Shown piece after piece: positions 1-8,190 of a stretch of 64,000 nucleotides of DNA. Source of the stretch: an uncultured Fibrobacterota bacterium (GTDB lineage: Bacteria > Fibrobacterota > Fibrobacteria > Fibrobacterales > Fibrobacteraceae); the NCBI GenBank assembly GCA_903876665.1, contig CAIRAY010000124.1:42303-106302 (forward strand), written 5' to 3'. The notes below the pieces were generated by a model that saw only the letters and a list, made by a program, of their open reading frames with translations, was not told the origin of the DNA and did no database searches. Positions within the stretch are counted from its first letter, which is position 1; each line of letters begins with the position of its first letter. Made by a program: the position numbers and the translations under genes.

Positions 1-1
1 T

Positions 2-670
2 CTCCTCGATGTCAACTTTGGCATCATTGAAAAAGTGGGCAAGGCCATCAAGGAACATGCTCCAAACGCATTCGTAATCGTGGTCACCAATCCTCTCGAT
101 GCCATGGTCTATGCCATGCAGAAAATTTCTGGCCTTCCTGCGAACAAGGTCGTTGGCATGGCCGGTGTCCTCGATTCCGCCCGCCTGGCTTGCTTTGTTG
201 CCATGGAGCTCGATGTCTCCGCTGAAGATGTCCAGGCGATCGTCATGGGTGGTCATGGTGACACCATGGTCGGCCTGCACGACTTCTGCTCCGTCGGTGG
301 CATTCCTCTTCCTCAGCTGATGGACAAGGCAACCTTCGACAAGCTGGCCAAGCGTACCGCCGGTGCCGGTGGCGAAATTGTTGCCCTGCTCAAGACCGGT
401 TCCGCGTTCTACAGCCCAGGCGTTTCGGCCATCAAAATGGCAGAGGCCTTCCTGCTCGACAAAAAGTCCGTGGTGACCGTTGCTGCTTCCCTGAACGGCG
501 AATACGGTGTAACCGGTGGTCTGTACTGTGGCGTGCCAGTCAAGCTCGGCGCAAACGGCGTCGAAAAGATTTTCCAGGTCAAGCTGAGTGCAGACGAACA
601 GAAGGCATTTGACGTGTCTGTTGCTGCCGTCAAGGACTTGGTGGCCTGGGTAGATAAGAAGATGGCTTGA
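2..670 (+). CDS. mdh: malate dehydrogenase (3' part, cut by window start)
   Basis: This is the C-terminal 222 residues or so of an NAD-dependent LDH/MDH-superfamily enzyme, which interconverts malate and oxaloacetate in the cytosol. The reading frame is open from base 2, so the true start lies outside the window. Visible family motifs are VTNPLDAM (nucleotide and substrate contacts), the arginine in MAGVLDSAR, and the catalytic histidine in GGHGDTMV. The overall pattern fits the LDH-like type 3 malate dehydrogenases of bacteria rather than lactate dehydrogenase, but the N-terminal specificity loop is not visible. It is followed by a hairpin with a T-run at 879-909. A class I fumarase gene, the neighbouring TCA step, lies far away at 59710-61317. 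Confidence 0.92.
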   Translation, partial: LLDVNFGIIEKVGKAIKEHAPNAFVIVVTNPLDAMVYAMQKISGLPANKVVGMAGVLDSARLACFVAMELDVSAEDVQAIVMGGHGDTMVGLHDFCSVGGIPLPQLMDKATFDKLAKRTAGAGGEIVALLKTGSAFYSPGVSAIKMAEAFLLDKKSVVTVAASLNGEYGVTGGLYCGVPVKLGANGVEKIFQVKLSADEQKAFDVSVAAVKDLVAWVDKKMA

Positions 671-748
671 TTTTCGGCTGCGTGCGCCCTGCCACGCATC
701 CTCAAATCATTTTCGGCTGCGACCGCGCCCTGCCACGGATCCTCAAGC
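671..748. repeat. imperfect tandem repeat of about 39 bp, two copies
   Basis: Directly after the mdh stop a unit beginning TTTTCGGCTGCG and running to ATCCTCAA occurs at 671 and again at 710, with a few substitutions and one small indel. No coding function is visible. The rest of 671-1129 holds no gene I can support. It contains an 18-bp exact direct repeat (837-854 and 938-955) and a terminator-like hairpin. Confidence 0.6.
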
Positions 749-836
749 CTCAGCGTAGGAGAACTACGCTTTCGCTCTCGGATACGCGGCATTGCATCGG
801 TCTCGCTCGAAAATCGGTCGTCTCGTAGGGCGAGTT

Positions 837-955
837 CGGTCTTCGACCTGCTCGCGGGGGACAATGGGAATTCAAAACGCCTTGGTCTTTGGACTGGGGC
901 TTTTTTTTTGTGGGGTCGGGTTTCGTAATTGCGAGGTCGGTCTTCGACCTGCTCG
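837..955. repeat. exact 18-bp direct repeat flanking a terminator
   Basis: The string CGGTCTTCGACCTGCTCG is present at 837-854 and at 938-955, and both copies are followed by G-rich tracts. The terminator-like hairpin at 879-909 lies between them. The origin of the repeat is unknown. Confidence 0.6.
879..909 (+). terminator. intrinsic terminator, probably for mdh
   Basis: A nine-base-pair stem that uses three G-T wobbles (GCCTTGGTC paired with GACTGGGGC around TTTG) is followed by nine T residues. It lies about 210 bp after the mdh stop. The long uninterrupted T-run makes a terminator the simplest reading. Confidence 0.6.
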
Positions 956-1129
956 GGGCGGGGGAGGGGGGTGACAGATTTCTCCAATTTGAATCCTCCT
1001 TTCTAAAATCCTATATTTTACCTCATGACCGGGTACATTTCCGTCATTGGCCATCCATCTCCGGCACGCATTTTCTGCCTGCCGAACTCACTCGTTTTCA
1101 GTCCTGTTCCCTAATTCCAGGAGATCCGC

Positions 1130-1777
1130 ATGAACCTTCGTGCCTTGTTTTTATTGCTGTGCGCTGGATTCGCCACGGCAGCGACGCCACCAAAAGTCGA
1201 ACGCAAAACCACCGTTGCTGTCCTTGCCTTCACTGGCAGTTTCAAGCAGTTTTCTGCCGAGGAATTCACCGCGGTTACTAACCGCTTCGAGACGGAGCTG
1301 ATGAAAACAGGAACCGTTCAGGTGCTTGAGCGTCGCAACATGGACGCCATTCTGCAGGAGCAGGGGTTCCAGCAGACAGGGGCTTGCACCAGCGAGTGCC
1401 AGGTGCAAGTGGGCCAATTGCTCGGCGTCGATCGCATTATCAGCGGCGATATTGGCAAAGTGGGTGACATGATCACCATGAACCTGAAGCTGGTCGATGT
1501 GGAGAATGGCGCCAATGTGATGAGCCATGCAATCGACATCAAGGGCGATCTGCAGACCGTGCTTCGCGGTGGTTGCTACGAGATGGCGCAAATCTTTTCG
1601 GGACTCAAAAAACCAGCCAATGACCATTCTGTGCTTACGGCCGAAAAGTCGAGCGTATGGCCCTGGGTCGTTGGGGGCGTGGCCATTGTTGCCGGTGCAA
1701 TGACCACGGTGGTGATCCTGTCACAGGATAATTCCGGTTCAGCAAAAAATCCATACACAGTCGACACGGGGTTTTGA
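1130..1777 (+). CDS. CsgG/LpoB-like envelope protein with C-terminal TM helix
   Basis: 215 residues. The start is supported by an AGGAGA motif just upstream. Residues 1-18 form a signal peptide ending in ATAA. Residues about 28-160 look like the CsgG/LpoB/FlgO fold found in many outer-membrane-associated proteins, with VAVLAFTG, a VLERRNMDAILQEQG stretch and LLGVDRIISGDIG. A hydrophobic segment at about 185-205 (VWPWVVGGVAIVAGAMTTVVIL) is a likely membrane anchor, an arrangement seen in envelope proteins of this phylum. The next gene starts one base after its stop, so the two are probably co-transcribed and possibly translationally coupled. Family membership is inferred from pattern; the specific role is unknown. 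Confidence 0.72.
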   Translation: MNLRALFLLLCAGFATAATPPKVERKTTVAVLAFTGSFKQFSAEEFTAVTNRFETELMKTGTVQVLERRNMDAILQEQGFQQTGACTSECQVQVGQLLGVDRIISGDIGKVGDMITMNLKLVDVENGANVMSHAIDIKGDLQTVLRGGCYEMAQIFSGLKKPANDHSVLTAEKSSVWPWVVGGVAIVAGAMTTVVILSQDNSGSAKNPYTVDTGF

Positions 1778-1778
1778 G

Positions 1779-2981
1779 ATGAGAATGCAATTCAGTGCGT
1801 GGTTGTTTTGTGTATTGATGATGGCATTTATCGGTTGTTCCACGAAGAGCGCCAACGATCCGGGCCTGGTCGAAGTGACCACCAAGTACGGCATTTGGAT
1901 CAAGCCGGTGGAGACTCCTTCTTTTGATTCCGTTGTGGTCAATCTTGAGATCGATGGCGTTGCGAGCAAAAGGGTATTTGATTCCGCAACCCGTGATGCG
2001 CAAGGCAAAATTCGCTATGACATTGTTGCGGACGAGACCAAAGTTGTGAAGGTGCATGCTGTGGTGTGGAATAAGGGCCGGGTGGAAGGTACCCAAGATG
2101 AGGTGTTCACCGCAGGGCAAGCACCCCAGATCCCCAATGTGGTCCTTGCACCAATTGTGGAGTTTGCGGATACGATTTTAAATTCGGCTAGCGGGGGTGG
2201 CGCTCATATTGCGGTTTCTGCAACTGTGCGGAGCTTGGCGAGCGAAGCCGTAGTAACTTCCCTTGCCTTCGATTGGCAGGCCGACGGAACTTGGGATACA
2301 ACCCTTGTTGGGTCTTCCGTGAGCTTTGGACATCAATTCGGCTTGCCCGCCAATGCGTTCCAAAATTGTTTGGTGCAGATTACGGATGGACTAGGACGGC
2401 AGTTGGTTTATGGGTTTGTTGTCAAATCTACGGATCTTTTTATGGACGCCCGGGATTGGCAATTCTACAAAGTCGTGGTGATCGGCTCGCAGACCTGGAT
2501 GGCGCAGAATTTGAATTACGCAGTTGTCAATGGCGCATGGTGGTGCTATGAAAATTCCGAAACAAACTGCGCCACATATGGTCGATTATACAACTATGCC
2601 ACGGCTTTGACAGCTTGCCCCAGCGGTTGGCATTTGCCAGACACCACAGCGTGGAATACCCTAGAAGCCATGGCGGGTGGGTCCGCTTTTGCTGGAACCA
2701 AGCTCAAGGCACATAGCGTCTTTTGGAGCGTAAATTCAGGTACGGATGATTTCGGTTTTTCTGCCCTGCCCGGTGGTAACTCCGCCCAGGGTCCGCTGTA
2801 CTCTTCTTATTTGTTCAACTATCTTGGTAGCTACGCGCACTTCTGGACCGGTACGATCTACGGAAGTTCTGGTGGCGCATGGTACAGGCTCATGGGCACT
2901 CGCAACGCGTCTGTGGTCTCGGACTACACCATCGATTACAGCAAGGCATATGGATTCTCAGTCCGGTGCTTAAAGGACTAG
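1779..2981 (+). CDS. FISUMP-domain lipoprotein
   Basis: 400 residues. The signal peptide ends in a lipobox (AFIGC), so a lipid-anchored envelope protein is predicted. Residues about 30-225 have no domain I recognise and may be beta-rich. From about residue 230 the Fibrobacter succinogenes major paralogous domain is clear: a QTWMAQNLNY motif, then YGRLYNYATAL, CPSGWHLPDTTAW, FGFSALPGG and the C-terminal end SVRCLKD. Several cysteines could form disulfides. The family is common in Fibrobacter surface proteins and its function is not established. The start lies one base after the preceding stop; a second ATG six bases later is also possible. Confidence 0.85.
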   Translation: MRMQFSAWLFCVLMMAFIGCSTKSANDPGLVEVTTKYGIWIKPVETPSFDSVVVNLEIDGVASKRVFDSATRDAQGKIRYDIVADETKVVKVHAVVWNKGRVEGTQDEVFTAGQAPQIPNVVLAPIVEFADTILNSASGGGAHIAVSATVRSLASEAVVTSLAFDWQADGTWDTTLVGSSVSFGHQFGLPANAFQNCLVQITDGLGRQLVYGFVVKSTDLFMDARDWQFYKVVVIGSQTWMAQNLNYAVVNGAWWCYENSETNCATYGRLYNYATALTACPSGWHLPDTTAWNTLEAMAGGSAFAGTKLKAHSVFWSVNSGTDDFGFSALPGGNSAQGPLYSSYLFNYLGSYAHFWTGTIYGSSGGAWYRLMGTRNASVVSDYTIDYSKAYGFSVRCLKD

Positions 2982-3055
2982 GTGAGCCTACGCGGGGGTG
3001 AATCAGAGATCGGTCCAGGACCTTTGCCAATAATTTCATCCGATTCGCACCAAAC

Positions 3056-3618
3056 ATGGGTCTCAAGCGTCTAAGCTCTAGGACCCTGTATCCCATCGAC
3101 CTTGCTGTTTACAGCGATGACCGAATCTGGGAAAGCCAGAACCTGGACCATGTGGCCAAGGTTGCGCTTTCCAACCTCAAGTTAGCCCAGCAAAAAAATT
3201 TGGACGTGATCCAAATTCGCAAAATTCTCAGGAAGGAATGGCCCAGGCTGTCCGAACAGCGGCGGGGTAGGTATATTGTCGCGGCAATAAACTTTATTAA
3301 GGCCAAGTCCAAGTCCAAGATGCCCCCGGAAAATTACTCATCCCTGAGGTCCGATATGATTCAAGTGCACGGTATCAACCCTGATTCTCCCTGGCCCACG
3401 AGCTCCGCGAAGAACACCAGAAAGGCCTGAAGAAAGGCCTCGAGCAAGGAATTGGACAGGGCCTCCAGCGAGGAATCGACCTGAATAAAATCGAAGTCGT
3501 AAAGGGCCTGCTCGCAAAGGGCCTTGATTGGACCTTGATCACCGACATCACCCACCTGGATGAGTCAGGCTTCGATGCGCTCAAGAAAAAATACGAATCG
3601 GGGTCAGCGCAAGGCTAA
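3056..3618 (+). pseudogene. frame-shifted Rpn/PD-(D/E)XK transposase-like remnant
   Basis: The first frame reads 124 residues (3056-3430) with no visible nuclease core. The overlapping second frame then reads HELREEHQKGLKKGLEQG up to the stop at 3616-3618. That second part has the KG/EQG repeats followed by an LLAKGLDW-type end, which is characteristic of the C-terminus of Rpn-family (PD-(D/E)XK, recombination-promoting nuclease/putative transposase) proteins. Joining the two needs one frameshift near 3380-3400. The N-terminal catalytic domain is missing, so this is read as a decayed copy. A related truncated copy lies at 27150-27923 and its C-terminus has the same layout. Assignment of the first frame to the same gene is inference. 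Confidence 0.6.
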
Positions 3619-3632
3619 CGGCACGGGTCGGC

Positions 3633-4823
3633 TCATCGAGTCGTGGGCAAAGACTTCTCTTCTCGAAACCGTAGCATCAGCCAGGTGAGGGCAACGACAA
3701 GCGCAATGAATGAAGCCAGGTACACGCTACGCAGGCCCCAGCCATCCCAGATGATTCCGGTGGCGACTCCGCCTACCGCAGCAGCCATTCCGCCATAGAA
3801 GGATTGGGAGACAAATTGCAGGCGCTGCATTCCTTGGTCCCCGTACCGACGGCTCAGATATATGCCAATTCCACTCAGGGTTGCGCCAAAAAATAAGCCA
3901 TGCAGAGTTTGGATTGCATACAAAGCGCCAAGCCCATCGACCAGGTAAAGCAGGCCCATGCGCGCTGTGCTGGTGGCTATTCCGGACAGGATGAGTCCCT
4001 TGACTCCAAAGCGTTTCAGAAAGTATATCGAAGCCCAGATCAGGGGCATTTCGCTAGTGGTGGCAATGGTCCAGGCTAGGCTGATTTGGGATTTGGTAGC
4101 TCCAATATCGTCGTGCATAAAGTTGGAGATGACCGAGGTCGCGCCGGTGATGGCCAGGTTCGCCAGGGCAATGCCCAAGATCAGGTTGCGGGTATTGGGT
4201 TCAAACAATTGAGAAAATATTTGGCGCAGGTTAACCGGGCCCTGGGATGGGGGCATTTGGGCGCCACTCTTTTTGGAAACTACTAGGGCGAGAATGGCAA
4301 AAATGGCAAAACCATAATACAGACCCTGGAATCCCAGACGGTCTGCAAAAATGGAGCTCAGCATGCAGGAAAAGGCAAAACCAAACGTGCCCATGGATCT
4401 TAAAATGAGGACCCAGTGGTCCCCGTGGGGCCGTGCCGAGGAAATGATGGTGATGCTTTGCAAGGTCGCGCCAATATTCATGGAGGCGATGATTCCAAAA
4501 TAGGCAATTAAGGATGCCCAGTGTCCTTGAACCATGGGGAAGGCGACCAGGCTGAGTGCGAGTCCCAGATAGGCCCGCCGCAAAATCCGATCCGGATTCC
4601 GAACCAGGTGGCCAGCAAAAAGCAAAAGCCAGGGCAAGATGATTTGCGAAGAAGCTCCCAGAGCGACCGCAATCCCAATGGCATGCGCATTGTAGCGGTG
4701 GCCCAGCTCCAGTACCAAGGTGTGGTATTGATTGGATGCCATGGCGGCAAAGCCCAGGAAAATGGTCAGTGCAGGCAGGATTAAGACAGAGTGGTTCTTG
4801 ATGCTTGGAATTGGGTCACTCAT
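3633..4823 (-). CDS. MFS transporter, queC-coupled
   Basis: 396 residues with about 12 hydrophobic segments, a major facilitator superfamily transporter of the inner membrane. The layout resembles the MFS_1-like/HCAT group, but the substrate cannot be read from sequence. The chosen ATG at 4823 overlaps the end of queC (stop at 4816-4818) in an AATGAGTGA arrangement, so translation is probably coupled to queC. A longer frame extends upstream to 4904 but lies entirely inside queC and is unlikely. The pairing suggests a role near queuosine or 7-deazaguanine metabolism (precursor uptake or export); this is inference only. Confidence 0.8.
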   Translation of the reverse strand: MSDPIPSIKNHSVLILPALTIFLGFAAMASNQYHTLVLELGHRYNAHAIGIAVALGASSQIILPWLLLFAGHLVRNPDRILRRAYLGLALSLVAFPMVQGHWASLIAYFGIIASMNIGATLQSITIISSARPHGDHWVLILRSMGTFGFAFSCMLSSIFADRLGFQGLYYGFAIFAILALVVSKKSGAQMPPSQGPVNLRQIFSQLFEPNTRNLILGIALANLAITGATSVISNFMHDDIGATKSQISLAWTIATTSEMPLIWASIYFLKRFGVKGLILSGIATSTARMGLLYLVDGLGALYAIQTLHGLFFGATLSGIGIYLSRRYGDQGMQRLQFVSQSFYGGMAAAVGGVATGIIWDGWGLRSVYLASFIALVVALTWLMLRFREEKSLPTTR

Positions 4824-5484
4824 TTCCACGCTCCACCAGGGGATCGGGATATTGTGCCTCCTCAAATCCTTTGGCGCGCAGAATGCAGGCAGGGCAGGTT
4901 CCACAGGGGGGGAACTGTCCGTTGTAGCATGTGTGTGAGGAGGCCAAGGCTTGGTAGGCTCCCACTTCCCTTGCGAGCAGAATGCTTTCTTTTTTGGAGA
5001 GATGCATCAACGGGGTGTGGATGGTGAATTTTGCATCCATGCCCAGGGAAATGGATTGTTCCAAGGCCCGCATGGTATTGAGGCGGCAGTCGGGGTAGCC
5101 GGAATAGTCCGTCTGACAAACGCCAGTAACCAGATCAAAAATGTCGTTTTGCCAAGCGTAAGCGGCGGCAAGGGTCATAAAAACCAGGTTGCGTCCGGGA
5201 ACAAAGGAATCCGGAAGGTTGCCCTTTCCGACGCCGATAATTTCTTGGTTGGCGTCGGTCAGGGAGTTTCCCCCGAGGGCGCTGAAGCTGTTGATGGGCA
5301 AAACCACCTGGGACACTTGCGCGAGCTCGCAAATGACGCGGGCGGCCTCAAGCTCAATCCGATGGCGCTGGCCATAATCAAAGGTGACTGCATGCACTTT
5401 TTCGAATTGCTGCTTGGCCCAATACAGGCAAGTGGTGGAGTCTTGGCCGCCAGAGAAAACCACAAGGCAGGATTTGGAAATCAT
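4816..5484 (-). CDS. queC: 7-cyano-7-deazaguanine synthase QueC
   Basis: 222 residues, the usual length for QueC, which converts 7-carboxy-7-deazaguanine to preQ0 using ATP and ammonia in queuosine biosynthesis. The ATP PP-loop SGGQDSTTC is at residues 10-18. PGRNLVF and TGVCQTDYSGYPDCR are family signatures. The C-terminal zinc site has the HTCYNGQFPPCGTCPAC cysteines. No queD, queE or queF lies in the window. It is the first gene of a two-gene unit with the MFS transporter. The 27-bp gap to the upstream gene has no riboswitch-sized leader. Confidence 0.95.
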   Translation of the reverse strand: MISKSCLVVFSGGQDSTTCLYWAKQQFEKVHAVTFDYGQRHRIELEAARVICELAQVSQVVLPINSFSALGGNSLTDANQEIIGVGKGNLPDSFVPGRNLVFMTLAAAYAWQNDIFDLVTGVCQTDYSGYPDCRLNTMRALEQSISLGMDAKFTIHTPLMHLSKKESILLAREVGAYQALASSHTCYNGQFPPCGTCPACILRAKGFEEAQYPDPLVERGNE

Positions 5485-5511
5485 AATGGTTGTCCCCGCA
5501 AAAAGAGCAGG

Positions 5512-6213
5512 CTAAAATTGGCTGACGACATGCAAGGAAAGGCGAATTTCTTTGGTTCCGATGATTCCAACGGCGCATTCACCCAACAGTTTCAGATAGG
5601 AGCGCAGGCCAATGGTGACACCTGGCAAAAGGTCGATCTTGAACTGGTCCACTGGGTGCCGGAGGCTTGTGGCGGTAGCCAGGCCGATTCGCAGGGCCAC
5701 GGGGTCTGCAATGCGGAATTGCGGGTAGGTCCCAAGTTCCATAATGGCCCAGTTGCCTACGGTAACCGCTTCCAAAAATCCCAAGCGTGCTTCATAGGTG
5801 GAAGAAAATCGTTTGGAATAGGCCGCTCCTTGGGAGTAGGTGAGCATGACTCCACCACCCCGGCCATTGTTGATGCCGAGAATCACATCGGATTGAATGC
5901 TACTAAAGGCGTTTATGGCCACTTTGACTCCAAGATCGGCCATAAGAAATTGGCGGTCCCACTGGTTTTCGGTTTCGTAACTGAGCTTGGTTCCGACTTC
6001 CACGCGGTCATTGATTCCAAATTTCACCGTGCCGACAAAGTCGCCGTCTCCGACCCATTTGGTCTGGAATCCGCCAGAAAATTCCGCCTGGTCGGGAACC
6101 ATTATTTCGGGGAATAGGTTGTACCGGGTGTCGTGGATGCTGGCCAAGGTCCATTCGCCCTGGGCAAAAACCGGGACAGCGAGGGCAAGAAGAAGGAGTA
6201 AATAATGCTTCAC
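5512..6213 (-). CDS. outer-membrane beta-barrel-like protein, unknown
   Basis: 233 residues starting with GTG and a clear signal peptide (KHYLLLLLALAVPVFAQG). The mature part alternates polar and hydrophobic residues in short stretches such as FVGTVKFGINDRVEVGTKLSYE and ends in an aromatic residue (VVSQF), typical of a small outer-membrane beta-barrel. I do not recognise a named family. It is 27 bp upstream of queC on the same strand and could be co-transcribed with it. It starts 27 bp from the divergent hisC start, so the short AT-rich gap must hold both promoters. Confidence 0.65.
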   Translation of the reverse strand: MKHYLLLLLALAVPVFAQGEWTLASIHDTRYNLFPEIMVPDQAEFSGGFQTKWVGDGDFVGTVKFGINDRVEVGTKLSYETENQWDRQFLMADLGVKVAINAFSSIQSDVILGINNGRGGGVMLTYSQGAAYSKRFSSTYEARLGFLEAVTVGNWAIMELGTYPQFRIADPVALRIGLATATSLRHPVDQFKIDLLPGVTIGLRSYLKLLGECAVGIIGTKEIRLSLHVVSQF

Positions 6214-6239
6214 AGCATTAAAATTATTAAACTTTTGCC

Positions 6240-7337
6240 ATGATTCCCTATCGATCCGTATTAAATGCCTTGCATGACTATGTTCCCGGAAAATCCATCG
6301 AAGAAATTCGGGAGCTCCATGGGCTCGCCCAAGTCATAAAGCTGGCCTCCAATGAGAACCCCCTAGGAGCATCGCCCAAAGCCCGCGAGGCCTATCTGCA
6401 AGCGGTTTCGGAGCTGCATTTGTATCCTCGGGGTGAATGTCCGCACCTACGCAATGCCCTGAGCGCACGTTTTGCCCTGCGACCAGAACAACTGATTCTT
6501 GGAAATGGGTCGGACGAAATTCTCGCATTTATTGCCTTGGCATATTTGGAACCGGGCACGGAAGCCCTTTCCTGCGCCCCCACGTTTTCCGTTTATGAGG
6601 CCGTCACCTTGGCCATGGGCGCTGCTTACCGCTCCATTCCCTTGCTGGATTGGAAATTTGACCTGGAAGCCTTGGCCGGTGCAGTAACTCCCCAAACCCG
6701 GGTCGTATTTGTCTGCAATCCCAATAATCCTACGGGGACATGGGTAGGGCGTGCGGGCTTGCTGGCCTTCCTTCGCGCAGTGCCTTCCAATGTCCTGGTG
6801 GTGGTGGATCAGGCCTACTCGGAATTTGCGGATGACTCGGACTATTCTGATCTTACCGTGGATTTGTCTGAATTCTCCAATTTGTTGCTCGTTAGGACCT
6901 TCTCCAAGGTGTGGGGCCTTGCCGGGCTACGCGTAGGCTATGCGATGGGCCAACCCGAAGTGGTTTCGAAGCTTTGGAAGGTCAAGCCACCCTTTGATGT
7001 CAATACAGCCGCCCAGGTTGCGGCAACGGCAGCTTTGGATGACCGGGAGCATCTTCAAAAGACCCTGCAATTGAATTCCCAGGGCAAGGCGCAGTTGCTA
7101 CAGGGAATCCTTCCCCTTGGTTTGCAGGTTCTGCCGACCCAGGCCAACTTTTTAGCCATTCATGTGGGTCCCCGGGGTCCCGCCCTGGTGGCATGGCTCG
7201 AATCCAAGGGCATGATCATCCGGGGCCTGAAGAATTTTGGCATCCCCGAATGGATCCGCGTCACCGTTGGGCTCGAAGCAGAAAACCGCCGCTTCTTGGA
7301 GCTGCTCCTTGAAGCCCGCCAAAATGGTTTTATTTAG
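6240..7337 (+). CDS. hisC: histidinol-phosphate aminotransferase
   Basis: 365 residues, a PLP-dependent fold type I enzyme that converts imidazole acetol phosphate and glutamate to histidinol phosphate in histidine synthesis. Diagnostic parts are LASNENPLGASP near the N-terminus, ILGNGSDEI, VFVCNPNNPTG (cofactor contacts), VVVDQAYSEF, and the Schiff-base lysine in RTFSKVWGLAGLRVGYA. The C-terminal RVTVGLEAENRRFLELL is also typical. hisN follows after 10 bp, giving a small two-gene histidine unit. Other his genes are not in the window. Confidence 0.95.
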   Translation: MIPYRSVLNALHDYVPGKSIEEIRELHGLAQVIKLASNENPLGASPKAREAYLQAVSELHLYPRGECPHLRNALSARFALRPEQLILGNGSDEILAFIALAYLEPGTEALSCAPTFSVYEAVTLAMGAAYRSIPLLDWKFDLEALAGAVTPQTRVVFVCNPNNPTGTWVGRAGLLAFLRAVPSNVLVVVDQAYSEFADDSDYSDLTVDLSEFSNLLLVRTFSKVWGLAGLRVGYAMGQPEVVSKLWKVKPPFDVNTAAQVAATAALDDREHLQKTLQLNSQGKAQLLQGILPLGLQVLPTQANFLAIHVGPRGPALVAWLESKGMIIRGLKNFGIPEWIRVTVGLEAENRRFLELLLEARQNGFI

Positions 7338-7347
7338 GTAATTCATT

Positions 7348-8145
7348 ATGTCCCAAATCCAAAATTTACTGACCCTGGCCCTTCAGGCTACGACCATCGC
7401 CAAAGGCGAAATCATGTCGCACTACGGGCAGAATGTTTCCGTGGAGTGGAAGCCCGACAACACACCGGTCACCATTGCGGACCGCAATGCGGAGCAGGCC
7501 GTGCGGGACTTTTTTGCCAAAGAAACTCCCGGATTCGGGTTTATCGGGGAGGAATTCGGGCGGACCGACCCCCAGGCGGAGTACCAGTGGATCCTCGATC
7601 CCATCGATGGAACCAAATCCTTTGTGCGTGGGGTTCCTTTATTTGGGACAATTCTTGGCCTTTATCAGGCGGGAACGCCCTTGTTGGGCATCATTGCTCT
7701 GCCTGCGCTGAATTCCGTCCTACACGCCTCTCAAGGCGCAGGGGCTTGGGTGGACGGGGTTCGGGTCAATACATCTAAAGTATCTCGCCTGGAAGAATCT
7801 ACCGTACTTTCCGGGACTATCAATACCATGGAGGCCCGTGGCTACGGCGAAGCCTTTGCGCGCGTGCGTAAATCAGCCCAGCTCTATCGTGGCTGGGGCG
7901 ACTGTTATGGCTATTATTTGGTGGCCTGTGGCAGGGCTGAGGTGATGGTCGATCCAGTGGTTTCCATCTGGGACATCTCGGCCATGCCCGTGATTTTTGC
8001 CGAGGCCGGGGGCCAGTTTTCCGAGATTTCAGGCAACACCCGCTTGCTCGATGATTCCGGACATATTATAGCCGGACCGGAGGGTTACACGGGGGTGGCC
8101 ACCAACGGAATCCTGCACTCGGCGGTGCTTTCCAAATTTTCTTGA
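7348..8145 (+). CDS. hisN: histidinol-phosphatase, inositol-monophosphatase type
   Basis: 265 residues of the Mg-dependent inositol monophosphatase superfamily. Metal ligands are visible in GEEFG, ILDPIDGTKSFVRG and, near the C-terminus, SIWDISAMPVIFAEAGG. WGDCYGYYLVACGRAEVM matches the histidinol-phosphatase (HisN) subgroup. The position directly after hisC, 10 bp away, supports removal of phosphate from histidinol phosphate, the next step of histidine synthesis. A general inositol phosphatase or CysQ-like activity is less likely given the context. Confidence 0.92.
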   Translation: MSQIQNLLTLALQATTIAKGEIMSHYGQNVSVEWKPDNTPVTIADRNAEQAVRDFFAKETPGFGFIGEEFGRTDPQAEYQWILDPIDGTKSFVRGVPLFGTILGLYQAGTPLLGIIALPALNSVLHASQGAGAWVDGVRVNTSKVSRLEESTVLSGTINTMEARGYGEAFARVRKSAQLYRGWGDCYGYYLVACGRAEVMVDPVVSIWDISAMPVIFAEAGGQFSEISGNTRLLDDSGHIIAGPEGYTGVATNGILHSAVLSKFS

Positions 8146-8154
8146 CAAATAAGC

Positions 8155-8184
8155 TTGCGTTTTTAGCGTTTGTTTGGGTATACT
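8155..8184 (+). promoter_or_regulatory. candidate sigma70-type promoter
   Basis: TTGCGT at 8155-8160 and TATACT at 8179-8184 are separated by 18 bp. Transcription would begin at about 8191, exactly at the first ATG of the next gene, so the message could be leaderless. A TTGACA at 8143-8148 is nearby but badly spaced for the same -10 box. Confidence 0.5.
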
Positions 8185-8190
8185 CAACCC

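Noticed and set aside
5485..5511. preQ1 riboswitch before queC
   Set aside because: The gap to the upstream gene is only 27 bp, too short for the aptamer and expression platform.
4951..6117. 388-residue plus-strand frame
   Set aside because: It runs antisense through queC and the outer-membrane protein gene, has no family motifs and no ribosome site.
8143..8148. TTGACA as -35 box for the STAS-DUF2225 gene
   Set aside because: It is 30 bp from the only good -10 box; TTGCGT at 8155 has a workable spacing instead.
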